Below, piece after piece: positions 35,501-44,513 of a stretch of 64,000 nucleotides of DNA. How positions within the stretch are numbered: position 1 is the stretch's first letter; each line of letters opens with the position of its first letter. The stretch is from CAWDJT01 sp963828705 (lineage in GTDB: Bacteria > Desulfobacterota > Syntrophobacteria > Syntrophobacterales > Syntrophobacteraceae): positions 65,918 through 129,917 of the forward strand of contig CAWHGA010000034.1 in NCBI GenBank assembly GCA_963828705.1. The letters are read 5' to 3'. The translations under genes and the position numbers were made by a program. Below the pieces are notes generated by a model. It was not told the origin of the DNA and ran no database searches. It saw nothing but the letters and a program-made list of their open reading frames with translations.

Positions 35501-35630
35501 TGCGTTACAACATGCGGGTTTTTGGCCATTGGGCCAGGTAATGGGGTGAGGCGCCAGGGTTTTTCGAGGCGGAAGATTGGCTTGGACGTGTTTGTGAAAG
35601 ATGGGTAGTTTACCCAGGGAGGAGGCAATC

Positions 35631-35903
35631 ATGACGAAGGCAGATTTGGTTTCCAAGATTGCGGACGATGCTGGAGTAACCAAGGCCACAGCAGAAAAGG
35701 CACTCAATGGTTTCATGGACGCCGTTATCGCTGCTCTCGCCAAAGGAGACAAGGTGACTTTGGTGGGATTTGGAACTTTCAGTGTGGTGAAACGTGCCCA
35801 GCGTGAAGGACGCAATCCTCGTACCGGTGCAACCCTGGTTATCAAGGCATCGAAGGTGGCGAAGTTCAAGCCGGGCAACAAGATGAAAGACGCCGTCAAA
35901 TAG
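35631..35903 (+). CDS. HU-family DNA-binding protein
   Basis: A 90-residue histone-like protein: TKADLVSKIADDAGVTKATAEKALNGF helices, the VTLVGFGTFSVVKRAQREGRNPRTG signature with the DNA-inserting proline arm, and the KFKPGNKMKDAVK end. It bends DNA as a dimer. ATG 35631 has the ribosome site GGGAGGAGG; the upstream frame extension is not conserved. A strong hairpin follows the stop, so it is probably transcribed alone. Confidence 0.95.
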   Translation: MTKADLVSKIADDAGVTKATAEKALNGFMDAVIAALAKGDKVTLVGFGTFSVVKRAQREGRNPRTGATLVIKASKVAKFKPGNKMKDAVK

Positions 35904-35920
35904 TTGGAAAGTCTTTTCAT

Positions 35921-35964
35921 TCCATGGTGGTTCCGGTTGTCACCACGACCGGAATCACCATGGA
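35921..35964 (+). terminator. Hairpin downstream of the HU gene
   Basis: TCCATGGTG-G-TTCCGGT pairs with ACCGGAA-T-CACCATGGA, a stem of about 16 base pairs with one mismatch, beginning 18 bases after the stop codon. The following sequence (CCGTATTACCTTCTCTTCC) is pyrimidine-rich without a true T-run, so it may act as terminator or as mRNA 3'-end protection. Confidence 0.6.
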
Positions 35965-36178
35965 CCGTATTACCTTCTCTTCCATCACCTCGTATTTTAG
36001 CTCTGCATCGAGTAGATTCATAACCTACACAGGCGAAAGCCTCTTCTTTGGACAGCCTTGAAGCGGTGTTCGATCAGTGGTATTGTTGCTGGACGGTTGG
36101 TCCGTTCGGACCCAGTCTTCGCCGATTTTGGGAGGCGCCTGCTTTTCGTGAGGGGGGAGTTTCTCATGCTAATCCGCG

Positions 36179-36943
36179 ATGAGCTTCAAATTGTCGCCAA
36201 TGAATCCTGAACTCGCCATCATCTCACCTCAAAAGGGTAAACGGGACCCCGACTTACCGCCCTGCGGGATCCTGGTTTTCACCCCCCTGGATTTGGATTT
36301 CACGGTCAATCTCCTGAAACATCACGAAGGTCGATTGCTGAAGATCTATCTCACCGATCTCCACGCTGGTATCTATGGCAACATCCGCATGGTAATCGCA
36401 GGCCCCATGCTCGGCGCCCCCCAGGCAGTGCTGGTGCTGGAGAAAATGATCGCACTCGGGGTCCGGCGAGTGCTGGCATTGGGCTGGTGCGGCTCCCTGC
36501 AGCCCGGTGTGCACATCGGGGACGTGGTCATTGCTGATGGCGCGGTGAGCGAGGAAGGCACATCCCGGCATTATCCCATCACCGTTGACCGGCCAGGACC
36601 GACGCCGCATTTGGTCCAGCATCTGAAGAACGTGCTCGCAATGAAACAGTGCACTTTTCACCAGGGCCAGGTGTGGAGCACGGACGCACCCTACCGTGAA
36701 ACCGTCGGCAAAGTCCTCGATTACCAGAAACGAGGGATTTTGGCCGTGGACATGGAAGTCGCGGCCTTGTTCACGGTGGCCCATTTTCGTGGTATCGAAC
36801 TGGCTGCCGGTTTGGCGGTGTCTGACGAATTGCACGATCTTTCCTGGCGTCACGGATTTCGAGAACCGCGTTTCAAGCAAGCTCGTGAAATGCTTTGTCA
36901 AACCGTCCTAGAGGCGCTTTCTCAGGCTTCTTCTGGAAGTTGA
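36179..36943 (+). CDS. Nucleoside phosphorylase (PNP/UDP family)
   Basis: A protein of about 254 residues of the purine nucleoside/uridine phosphorylase family, most like uridine phosphorylases. It has GILVFTPLDLDF at the N-terminus, MVIAGPMLGAPQAVLVLEKMIALGVRRVLALGWCGSL (phosphate-binding), and VWSTDAPYRETVGKVLDY followed by ILAVDMEVAALFTVAHFRGI with the Met-Glu substrate pair. It would cleave a nucleoside to base and ribose-1-phosphate; base specificity is not certain. The start is unsure: an ATG at 36166 has a strong GGGGGGAG ribosome site but is one frame off and would join if one T near 36208 were extra. Confidence 0.82.
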   Translation: MSFKLSPMNPELAIISPQKGKRDPDLPPCGILVFTPLDLDFTVNLLKHHEGRLLKIYLTDLHAGIYGNIRMVIAGPMLGAPQAVLVLEKMIALGVRRVLALGWCGSLQPGVHIGDVVIADGAVSEEGTSRHYPITVDRPGPTPHLVQHLKNVLAMKQCTFHQGQVWSTDAPYRETVGKVLDYQKRGILAVDMEVAALFTVAHFRGIELAAGLAVSDELHDLSWRHGFREPRFKQAREMLCQTVLEALSQASSGS

Positions 36944-37029
36944 AAGGCGTCGCCGGAAGCTGTGGCGGTTTCCGGTACCAGCGGGTGTTCCTGCCAGCGC
37001 AAGGACTTCTACCAACTCAGAGGAACTCC

Positions 37030-39069
37030 ATGGGTAGCATGCAGGGCGCACAATCCAGGTTGGAAGAGCTGCGGCGACAGATCCGTTATCACAACTACCG
37101 GTACTACGCTCTTGATGATCCGATCATCAGCGATGCCGATTATGACCAGTTGTTGCGGGAGTTGCAGGATCTTGAAAGGGTTCATCCGGAATGGGTCACG
37201 GCCGATTCCCCTACGCAACGGGTGGGTTTTGCACCCCTGGAGAAGTTTCTTCCGTTTCGCCATGCAATCCCCATGTTGAGCCTGGAAAACGCCATGAATG
37301 AAGGCGATGTGCTGGATTTTGACCGACGGGTTAAGAAGCTTCTGGAATTGGGTGCGGAAATCGAATACGTGGCCGAACCTAAGATGGATGGCCTGGCGGT
37401 GGAGGCCCTGTACGAAGACGGCCGCCTGATTGCTGCGGGGACTCGTGGAGATGGCTTCGTGGGTGAGGACGTGACGCTCAATGTCAAGACTATTCGCGCT
37501 ATCCCCTGGGAGTTCTTAGCCGCCGGCGATGGACCAGTGCCGCCAGGGCGTCTGGCGGTACGTGGTGAAGTCTATATGGACCGGCGGGATTTCCGTGCTC
37601 TGAACCAGGGGCGCGAAATCAGCGGCGAACCGGTGTTTGCTAATCCGCGCAATGCTGCGGCCGGGTCATTGCGCCAACTGGATTCGTCTATTACAGCCGG
37701 GAGACCTTTAAAAGCCTACTTCTACGGCGTGGGCGAGGTGGCCGGAATGACTTTCACCAGTCATTGGGAGATCCTTGAATCCCTGCGCCATTGGGGCCTT
37801 CCGGTAAATCCGCACTGCCGGCTCTGCCCGGGTATCCATGAGACCCTGAGGTTCTACCGAGACATGGAAGCCAGCCGTGATGAATTGCCCTATGAAGCCG
37901 ATGGAGTGGTGATCAAGGTGAACGCCTTGCGGTCGCAGTCGGCACTCGGCGAGAAATCCCGCAGTCCGCGGTGGGCGGTTGCCTATAAATTCGCTCCCCA
38001 TCAGGTGGAAACCCAAGTACTGGGCATCGAGGTGCAGGTGGGGCGTACCGGTGTTCTCACCCCGGTTGCTCTGTTGCAGCCGGTGGCGGTGGGCGGGGTG
38101 ACGGTGAAACGAGCAACGCTGCACAATCAGGATGAAATTGACCGCAAGGATATCCGGGTGGGGGATGTGGTGGTGATTCAGCGCGCCGGGGATGTGATCC
38201 CGGAAGTGGTGGAGGTGGTCAAATCCAGGAGACCTGACGGCACCATTCCGTTTCAGATGGTTTCCATCTGTCCTGCCTGCCGTGGAGAAGTGGTACGTCT
38301 TCCCGATGAGGCGGTTTACCGGTGTTTGAATCTGAGCTGTCCGGCCCAGATCAAGGCCGCCATTGCGCATTTTGCCGACCGCGATGGTATGGACATTGAG
38401 GGGTTGGGGGAGAAGGTGGTGGCCATGTTGGTCGATCACGATTTGATCCGGTCTCCTGCTGATCTCTATTTCCTGCAGGGAGACGATCTCAAGACGCTGC
38501 CTGGGTTTGCCGAGAAATCCGCGCAGAACCTGATAGCGGCGCTGGAACGCAGCAAACAGCGGCCTCTAGCAGCTGCTCTGCAAGCATTGGGAATCCAGCA
38601 CGTGGGCAGCCATTTGGCGCAGGTCCTGGCAGATCATTTCGGTTCATTGGCGGCTTTGCAGGAGGCATCCGTAGACGAGTTGCAGCACATTCCCGGGGTC
38701 GGCGAGAAGGTCGCTGCCAGCATCACAAAGTATTTTGCAAATCCGGCGAATCGTGCCATGATCGATGCATTGCGACGCGGAGGGGTGCTGTTTCGAGAAA
38801 CAGTACCGGCCGCGGCCGTCAAAGATCCGTTTTGGGACGGTAAGAGCGTAGTCTTCACGGGTAGCTTGAATTCCATGACTCGCCAGGATGCGGCCGATCT
38901 GGTTGTCGCAAGAGGCGCGCGGGTTTCCGGTTCGGTCAGCAAGAAAACCGACTATGTGGTAGTGGGTGAGGACCCAGGATCCAAGTTGGATAAGGCGCGG
39001 TCTCTGGGAGTAACCATCCTGACGGAACAGGACCTGCTCCTCCGGCTGGCCGTTTCCGTCGATATGTGA
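37030..39069 (+). CDS. ligA: NAD-dependent DNA ligase LigA
   Basis: A 679-residue ligase. Domains in order: Ia (YHNYRYYALDDPIISDADYDQL), adenylation domain with active-site Lys118 in EPKMDGLAVE, an OB-fold (AVAYKFAPHQVETQVLGIEVQVGRTG), a four-cysteine zinc finger (CPACRGEV...CLNLSCPAQ), helix-hairpin-helix repeats (LQHIPGVGEKVAASI) and a C-terminal BRCT domain (KSVVFTGSLNSMTRQDAADLV). The open frame extends upstream to 36895, inside the nucleoside phosphorylase gene, but ATG 37030 has ribosome site AGAGGAAC and the conserved start. Confidence 0.96.
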   Translation: MGSMQGAQSRLEELRRQIRYHNYRYYALDDPIISDADYDQLLRELQDLERVHPEWVTADSPTQRVGFAPLEKFLPFRHAIPMLSLENAMNEGDVLDFDRRVKKLLELGAEIEYVAEPKMDGLAVEALYEDGRLIAAGTRGDGFVGEDVTLNVKTIRAIPWEFLAAGDGPVPPGRLAVRGEVYMDRRDFRALNQGREISGEPVFANPRNAAAGSLRQLDSSITAGRPLKAYFYGVGEVAGMTFTSHWEILESLRHWGLPVNPHCRLCPGIHETLRFYRDMEASRDELPYEADGVVIKVNALRSQSALGEKSRSPRWAVAYKFAPHQVETQVLGIEVQVGRTGVLTPVALLQPVAVGGVTVKRATLHNQDEIDRKDIRVGDVVVIQRAGDVIPEVVEVVKSRRPDGTIPFQMVSICPACRGEVVRLPDEAVYRCLNLSCPAQIKAAIAHFADRDGMDIEGLGEKVVAMLVDHDLIRSPADLYFLQGDDLKTLPGFAEKSAQNLIAALERSKQRPLAAALQALGIQHVGSHLAQVLADHFGSLAALQEASVDELQHIPGVGEKVAASITKYFANPANRAMIDALRRGGVLFRETVPAAAVKDPFWDGKSVVFTGSLNSMTRQDAADLVVARGARVSGSVSKKTDYVVVGEDPGSKLDKARSLGVTILTEQDLLLRLAVSVDM

Positions 39070-39286
39070 GCCGGCTTGGCGCGAGCCTCCTGCAGCTTAT
39101 CTTCTGAAGCTTGCCGCAGTTGGTTCTGGCCCAGGTTGGGGATGGATAATCCGCAAGCGGAGAGCAACTTCCCCCACCAGCCCAGGGAGGCGGTGGCAAA
39201 ACGGTGCACCGCCTGGCGTTGAATCCGCTGAGCTATTTCGTTCCATTGCCGTCCTGGCGAGGGGCGGGGAGTGCAACGAGGGACGG

Positions 39287-39574
39287 ATGGAGAACAAACG
39301 TGTGCGGTTGTTGATCAGTGGGCGAGTACAGGGGGTGTTTTTCCGAGCCTGCACCCGGGGTGCGGCTATTCAGGAAGGCGTGACTGGGTGGGTGCGGAAC
39401 CTTGCGGACGGGCGGGTTGAGGCGCTCTTTGAGGGTAGCGCCGAGCGAGTGGACCGGGTGATCGCCTGGTGCCAACAGGGGAGCCCTGGAAGCCGGGTGG
39501 ACCAGGTCGATGTGCAGTACCAGCCATACCAGGGTGAGTTTTCGTCCTTCGAGATTCGTTATCGAGAACGCTGA
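39287..39574 (+). CDS. Acylphosphatase
   Basis: A 95-residue acylphosphatase with the family signature VQGVFFRACTRGAAIQEGVTGWVRNLADGRVEALFEG, including the phosphate-binding VQGVFFR loop and catalytic Arg and Asn (RNLADG). It hydrolyses carboxyl-phosphate bonds such as acetyl phosphate or carbamoyl phosphate. It stands about 217 bases after ligA with no other feature seen between them. Confidence 0.93.
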   Translation: MENKRVRLLISGRVQGVFFRACTRGAAIQEGVTGWVRNLADGRVEALFEGSAERVDRVIAWCQQGSPGSRVDQVDVQYQPYQGEFSSFEIRYRER

Positions 39575-39764
39575 AGGGTTGCACCAGGGTTGGCTCGATG
39601 CTCTTGCGGTTGTGGGCAGTGAGTTCACCAAAGGAAGGGGCACTGCCTGGCTCAAGACAGCGTAATCGCTTCATTGGATCCGGCAGGGTATAGAGGTCGG
39701 CGACAGGGTACCTGATCATGTTGGGCGACCCAATCGCGTTCAGGGTGGAAAGGAAGGCGCCGGT

Positions 39765-40088
39765 ATGTTTGAGAAGGCCAAGAAATTCTTGCTGGAATAT
39801 GATTTGGTAAAAATCCAGGAAGCAGTTCGTAACCTGGACTGGGGCAAAGTTTTGTCCACCCCGGAGGTCTGGTTTGTGGCGGTGCCGGTGTTGGGTTACA
39901 TGGTCTGGAAGCGCAAGTTCCGGATGATGCTCTTTATGGCCTCTATGGTGGTATTCGTGGTCATGTTACCGCACGTGATGCCGGCGGGCAATGAAGCCGT
40001 ACCATTTGAAAAGCTCATCCTTTTTCTCGGGGTAACTCTGGCGCTGGTCCTCGTGAACCTGTATTTCCTCTTTGTCCGTCGAGAGTGA
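39765..40088 (+). CDS. Small membrane protein, unknown function
   Basis: A 107-residue protein with an amphipathic N-terminal helix (FEKAKKFLLEYDLVKIQEAVRNLDWGKVL) and three hydrophobic segments (VWFVAVPVLGYMVW, MMLFMASMVVFVVMLPHV, LILFLGVTLALVLVNLYFLFV), ending in positive residues (RRE). Ribosome site GGAAAGGAAGG. No family was recognised. It lies alone between acylphosphatase and the convergent HU/IHF gene. Confidence 0.7.
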   Translation: MFEKAKKFLLEYDLVKIQEAVRNLDWGKVLSTPEVWFVAVPVLGYMVWKRKFRMMLFMASMVVFVVMLPHVMPAGNEAVPFEKLILFLGVTLALVLVNLYFLFVRRE

Positions 40089-40156
40089 CGCGCCCAGCAG
40101 CCGCAATTCGCCCGCACATCAGGCCGCTAACGAAGAACGGAGTGACAAAGGTTGGA

Positions 40157-40438
40157 TCAGCGTTTGTCGTCTACTCGTTCCTTGAGTTCTTTGCCCACCT
40201 TGAAGAAAGGCAGTCTCTTCGCCTTCACTTCAATGATTTCTCCGGTCTTGGGATTGCGCCCCTTGTAGCCATCATAGATCTTTACCTTGAAGCTGCCGAA
40301 CCCGCGGATTTCCACACGGTCGGTCTTTTCCAGGGCCTTTTCCATGCTTTCGAAGGTGATGTTGACCGCCTGTTCGGCAGCCTTCAGGGTGATTCCTTCG
40401 GTCTTTGCCAGCGTTTCGATCAATTGACTCTTCGTCAT
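40157..40438 (-). CDS. HU/IHF-family DNA-binding protein
   Basis: A 93-residue protein: TKSQLIETLAKTEGITLKAAEQAVNITFESM, then VEIRGFGSFKVKIYDGYKGRNPKTGE, the IHF/HU signature, and RLPFFKVGKELKERVD. It is closer to integration host factor subunits than to the HU at 35.6 kb (GFGSFKV, RNPKTGEII, PFFKVGKELKE). Start ATG 40438 has ribosome site GGAGC 8 bases upstream. It follows serS by 23 bases and is probably cotranscribed with it. Confidence 0.92.
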   Translation of the reverse strand: MTKSQLIETLAKTEGITLKAAEQAVNITFESMEKALEKTDRVEIRGFGSFKVKIYDGYKGRNPKTGEIIEVKAKRLPFFKVGKELKERVDDKR

Positions 40439-40461
40439 CAGGCAAGCTCCTTCAGTGGCGG

Positions 40462-41756
40462 TTATTGTTGGCCACCCAAACGTGGCAAAATGCATTCAGC
40501 CTGGTGCAGATAGGGACGCAATACTTCCGGTATCACCACGGTGCCGTCTGCCTGTTGGTAGTTCTCCAGGATAGCCAGCAAGGTTCGACCCACGGCCAGC
40601 CCTGAACCGTTCAAGGTGTGGACGAATTCTGTTCGATTCTGCCCTTTGCGCCGGAAACGAATGTTGGCGCGTCTTGCCTGAAAATCCTCAAAATTGCTGC
40701 AGGATGATATTTCCCGATAGGTATTTTGGCCGGGCAACCAGACTTCGATGTCGTAGGTCTTGGCGGAAGAAAACCCTAGGTCCCCGGTGCACAGAGTCAC
40801 CACTCGATAGTGCAAATTGAGCCCCTGCAGGATGGCTTCGGCACAGGCCAGCAGGGTTTCCAGCTCATCGTAGGAGGTTTCCGGAGTCACCATCTTGACC
40901 AGTTCCACCTTGTTGAACTGGTGCTGACGGATCAGCCCGCGGGTGTCCTTGCCGTAGGAACCCGCTTCCGAACGGAAACACGGGGTGTAGGCGGTGTAAT
41001 ACTTGGGTAGGTGTGCTTCCTCCAGGGTCTCGTTCATGTGGATGTTGGTCACCGGAACCTCAGCCGTGGGTACCAGGTAGTAATCAAAACCATCCAGCTT
41101 GAACAGATCTTCCTTGAATTTGGGAAGCTGGCCGGTGCCCATCAGGCTAGCACTGTTCACCATAAATGGGGGGAGAACTTCGGTGTAGCCGTGCTGTCCC
41201 GTGTGCGTGTCCAGCATGAAAGTGATCAGGGCACGTTCCAAAGCGGCCCCCATCCCCCAATAGAGGACGAAGCGTGCCCCGGTCATGCGGGCCGCCCGTT
41301 CAAAGTCCAAAATACCCAAGATCTTCCCCGACCTCCCAATGCGGCTTTGGATCAAAGGCGAATTCAGGGGCCTTGCCCCAGGTCTTGACCACCGGGTTGT
41401 CGTGTTCATCGGTCCCAACAGGAACACTCTCATGGGGCATGTTGGGGATAGTGGAGCAAGATCTCCCGAAATTCCTGTTCGATGTCGGCCAGATCCTGAT
41501 CGAGTTCTTTGATTTGCTGAGACACCGCTCGCATCTCATCGATCCGCTGAGATGCGTCCTGCTTTTCCCGCTTCAGTTGGGAGATTTCCTCGGAAGCCAC
41601 ATTCCGACGGTATTTCAGCTGCTCAACTTGGCGAAGAACCTGCCGGCGCTTATCATCCAGCACCTCGAAACCGCTCAGATCAGTATCGATGCGTCGGTTG
41701 CGCAACATCTGCTGCACCAGGTCGAAATTCTCGCGCACGAACTTGAGATCAAGCAT
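40462..41756 (-). CDS. serS: Seryl-tRNA synthetase (two frameshifts)
   Basis: A protein of about 430 residues charging tRNA-Ser. The N-terminal coiled-coil arm (LDLKFVRENFDLVQQMLRNRR...RQVEQLKYRRN) is in one frame, a short middle part (IPNMPHESVPVGTDEHDNPVV...PHWEVGEDLG) in a second, and the catalytic domain (ARFVLYWGMGAALERALI, LVPTAEVPVTNIH, PCFRSEAGSYGKDTRGLIRQHQF, EISSCSNFEDFQARR, LNGSGLAVGRTLLAILEN) in a third. Breaks lie near 41445 (CCCC for CCC) and 41316 (GGG for GG). Since serS is essential and one-base repairs restore full length, sequencing error is the likely cause. ATG 41756 has AAGGA nine bases upstream. Confidence 0.94.
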
Positions 41757-41963
41757 GCCATCCATTCCTTATCAACCGGGATGCATAAAGCCGGCCAGGA
41801 AGATCTTAAGCTCCGAACTAGCCAGACGATCCGTCGAAAATTAGCACTGGCCTCGGACTGTTTGTCAATTCGTTTGTGACTTCAACAAGTTGGATGCGAA
41901 CTATAGTCATCTAAGGATGAGACGTTGCGTTCTTCTCCCGGGATTGCTCGAGCGATAGACCTT

Positions 41964-42043
41964 CCTGGATGCCTGCCTTCGCAACAATGACGACCAAATC
42001 AGTTGGTCCAGCTGCGTCATGCGCGCGAAGGCGGGCATCCAGG
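41964..42043. repeat. Dispersed inverted repeat, family C, copy 2
   Basis: Arms CCTGGATGCCTGCCTTCGCAACAATGACG and CGTCATGCGCGCGAAGGCGGGCATCCAGG are near-perfect inverted copies about 22 bases apart. The element occupies the 316-base gap 41757-42072 between serS and the zinc-ribbon protein gene; nothing else was recognised in the gap. Confidence 0.65.
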
Positions 42044-42072
42044 AAGACGCTGAAAGAACAAGGATTCAATCC

Positions 42073-42876
42073 CTAACGACTGTTGTCGACTTCGGAACCG
42101 ACCACTTCGACACTGTAGTCGCCAAGCTGATTCAGGCCCGGCAGGTTGTGAAAAACCACCTGAAAAGCGACTTTGGCTTTCGAAGCGATGTGAACATTCA
42201 TCAGATCTTTGCCCTCGCGGTTCATCATCCGGTTCTGAAGTTCGGCCACGGTCTGTTTGCTGAGTTGTTCACGACTCATGACATTGCCACAGTAGGCCTT
42301 CTGATTCTGAGTAGACCTTGCTGTCAATGGTGTAGAGTTTGCCTTCCACCAGGATGAAACTCACCGGAGAAGGGGAGTCGTTACGAACCTCCCCCTCCAC
42401 CACGAAGATCTGGCCAAGGTGATCGTTCTCCAGAAAATAGGCCTGCATGGATTCCAGGATGGTCACGGCCGCCTTTTCGGTCTTATGCGGCAGGGCCTTC
42501 TTGGTGTCCCCGGGCTCGCAACCGGCTGCGAGGAGGACTTGGACGAGCTGGCAACCAGCCAGTAGATTCCGGCGCCAACGCTGACCACAACCAGCAATCC
42601 CAAGAGCAGCAGAAGTCGAGCCAGGCTCAGCTTCTTGGCTGGCAGGGTTGGAACCGGTGCCTGGGAAGGGATGAAATGTGGAGGCCTGGCCTTCGCAGGG
42701 ATTTCGCTGTCCGGGAGTTCCGGTTCCAGGATCACCTGGTCGATGGCCAGGTGATCTTCTCGTGAAACAAAAAAAACGTGTTTGCACTGTGAACAGCGGA
42801 CCTTGCTGCTGAGCCCTTTAATAAGTCGAGGGTCAAGTTGGAATTTGGTCTTGCAGGATTCACAGGTGATGATCAT
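42073..42876 (-). CDS. Zinc-ribbon membrane protein, DUF3426-like (two frameshifts)
   Basis: A protein of about 267 residues after repair. The N-terminus is a zinc ribbon (CESCKTKF...CSQCKHVF) of the MJ0042 type. A proline-rich linker, one membrane helix (LARLLLLLGLLVVVSVGAGIYWLV) and a C-terminal domain follow (FLENDHLGQIFVVEGEVRNDSPSPVSFILVEGKLY, NVHIASKAKVAFQVVFHNLP), which resembles the DUF3426 beta-sandwich domain. Breaks lie near 42515 (one G missing in a G run) and near 42299 (one A extra). Function of the family is unknown; related proteins are common in Desulfobacterota and Myxococcota. Confidence 0.8.
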
Positions 42877-42955
42877 GGTGGGTTTTCCTCAGGTCATGCG
42901 ACCAGGTTGACCGGATACTGAGCCGCATCAGTAGCTTTCCGCAGGGCTCCAGCTG

Positions 42956-43489
42956 CTAGTAATCGTCAAACTGCACTTCGTAGATGGCGGAGAGATTGCG
43001 ATGTTTCTCGGCATAATCCAGCCCGTAGCCAACGATGAAGCCCTTCTCGAGGCGAAAACCCACGTAATCTGCCTGAAATTCAACTTTGCGCCGTTCGTAT
43101 TTGTCAATCAGGGCACAGACCTTGATCGATTTGGGGTGTCGGCTGGCAAGGTAATCCACCAAGTATTTCAGGGTATACCCAGTATCGATAATATCTTCGA
43201 TCACCAATACATTGTGGTTTTGGATGGGTAGCTCGACATCTTTACTGATATGGACCGTGCCGCTGGTTTCAGCTCCCAGCCCATAGCTGCTCAAGCGCAC
43301 GAAGTCAATCTCAACCGGGATGGTCAACCGCCGCATCAAATCGGCCATGAAAACGATGGAACCCTTCAAGATACCAACTAGAATCAGGGACTTCCCGGCA
43401 TAATCCAGGTTGATTTGATCAGCCATGCGCGCCACCTGCTGGTCGATTTCCTCTGCAGAAATACAGGGCGTCAAGCGATAGCTTTTCAT
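42956..43489 (-). CDS. hpt: Hypoxanthine phosphoribosyltransferase
   Basis: A 177-residue purine salvage enzyme. It has the PRPP-binding motif VLVIEDIIDTGYTLKYL, the metal/pyrophosphate loop LVGILKGSIVFMADLMRR, and the C-terminal purine-contact segment YVGFRLEKGFIVGYGLDYAEKHRNL. It converts hypoxanthine or guanine plus PRPP to IMP or GMP. ATG 43489 has a GAGGAGGAG ribosome site; the in-frame extension to 43588 is not conserved. Confidence 0.94.
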   Translation of the reverse strand: MKSYRLTPCISAEEIDQQVARMADQINLDYAGKSLILVGILKGSIVFMADLMRRLTIPVEIDFVRLSSYGLGAETSGTVHISKDVELPIQNHNVLVIEDIIDTGYTLKYLVDYLASRHPKSIKVCALIDKYERRKVEFQADYVGFRLEKGFIVGYGLDYAEKHRNLSAIYEVQFDDY

Positions 43490-43666
43490 GGGATGCTCCT
43501 CCTCAGCGTACAAGTCCTCTTTGCCAACAGCCCATCCAGGAGCCTTCTTCAACATCGCCAAGTTACTGGAAAAGGCTCCAAAGGTCAATCATGACTTTTT
43601 TCAACTACCCAAAACCATTCATATTTTTTATGGCAGCCAGAAACCGTTGGGATAGCCTGCTTTCCA

Positions 43667-43695
43667 TTGATTTTGTCACAGTAGAGTATTATAAA
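43667..43695 (+). promoter_or_regulatory. Putative promoter for the nfu gene
   Basis: TTGATT at 43667 and TATAAA at 43690 with a 17-base spacer, ending 34 bases before the start codon. Confidence 0.5.
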
Positions 43696-43729
43696 CCGTG
43701 AAAATCTTTAATCTCAAAAGGAGATGTTG

Positions 43730-43948
43730 ATGCGCGAACAGGTAGAAAACGCTTTGGCAAAGATTCGCCCGATGTTGCAACGTGACGGCGGCAGTGTGGA
43801 ATTGGTTGACGTCGAAGGATCGATCGTCAAGGTACGGCTTACGGGAGCTTGTCATGGCTGCCCCATGAGCCAGATGACCCTGAAAGCCGGGATTGAACGG
43901 ATCGTTATGCAGGAAGTCCCGGGAATTACTCAGGTCGTGGCGGTGTAG
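43730..43948 (+). CDS. NifU C-terminal (Nfu) domain iron-sulfur scaffold
   Basis: A 72-residue stand-alone Nfu domain: VENALAKIRPMLQRDGGSVELVDVEGSIVKVRLTGACHGCPMSQMTLKAGIERIVMQEVPGI. The CxxC motif in CHGCPMS binds a transient 4Fe-4S cluster that is delivered to target proteins. ATG 43730 lies 7 bases after AAAAGGAG; ATG 43724 is too close to it. It is a single gene between convergent or divergent neighbours. Confidence 0.93.
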   Translation: MREQVENALAKIRPMLQRDGGSVELVDVEGSIVKVRLTGACHGCPMSQMTLKAGIERIVMQEVPGITQVVAV

Positions 43949-44026
43949 TGCGGTCCGCTGGACCGCTCACACGCTCGGCCGGCTGTCGGTTGCAGCCCTT
44001 CAGGCGGTCGGCAGTCGCAAAAAGGT

Positions 44027-44497
44027 TCATTTGTGGTACGGTTCGCCTCTGGTGATGGTGAAAGCTCGATAGAGCTGCTCCACCACCAGAAGGCGGGCGA
44101 TATCATGAGGAAAGGTCATTGGCGACAGGGACAGTACCTGATCAGCCCGTGTCAGCAGTTCTGCGGAAACCCCCAGAGCCCCCCCAACGACCATCCAGAT
44201 CTGCGCCACCCCCTGATTTTGAAAGCGTTCGAGAAGTGTCGCCAGACCCACTGAATCCAGTTCTCGGCCGCTTCGATCCCACACCAACAAAGCCCCCCGA
44301 TCTTTGATGCAGTCCAGGATGCGCTCGCTTTCCCGCTCCTGGATGAACCTTTCGGCGATGCCTTTGACAATTCTTTCTTCCCGAACTATGTGGACCTCAG
44401 TGGTCGCATAGTGCTGGAGCCGCTTCAAATACCTGTGGATGGCCGCATCGACGTCGATTTCCGCGGTTTTGCCAACAAAGATCAGGTGCAGACGCAC
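44027..44497 (-). CDS. rlmH: 23S rRNA pseudouridine-1915 N3-methyltransferase RlmH
   Basis: A 156-residue SPOUT methyltransferase: RLHLIFVGKTAEIDVDAAIHRYLKRL, LLVWDRSGRELDSVGLATLL, and the knot motif IWMVVGGALGVSAELLTRADQVLSLSPMTFPHDIARLLVVEQLYRAF. The C-terminus GEPYHK is invariant in the family. Start GTG 44497 is used with GAGAGGTAG upstream; the frame runs on into tlyA. It is the last gene of the xseA-ispA-dxs-tlyA group. Confidence 0.94.
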   Translation of the reverse strand: MRLHLIFVGKTAEIDVDAAIHRYLKRLQHYATTEVHIVREERIVKGIAERFIQERESERILDCIKDRGALLVWDRSGRELDSVGLATLLERFQNQGVAQIWMVVGGALGVSAELLTRADQVLSLSPMTFPHDIARLLVVEQLYRAFTITRGEPYHK

Positions 44498-44513
44498 GGC
44501 AGCGGCTACCTCT

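Noticed and set aside
35307..35549. 80-residue ORF in the priA-HU gap
   Set aside because: Contains the putative HU promoter, no ribosome site and no recognisable domain.
36895..37029. Longer LigA start inside the nucleoside phosphorylase gene
   Set aside because: Ligase homology starts after 37030, where a ribosome site is present; the extension overlaps another gene by 49 bases.
38936..39354. Minus-strand ORFs after ligA (IQRQAVHRFATASLGWWGKLL region)
   Set aside because: The reading looks coding-like for a short stretch but runs antisense into ligA and upstream into acylphosphatase, with no start signals or family match.
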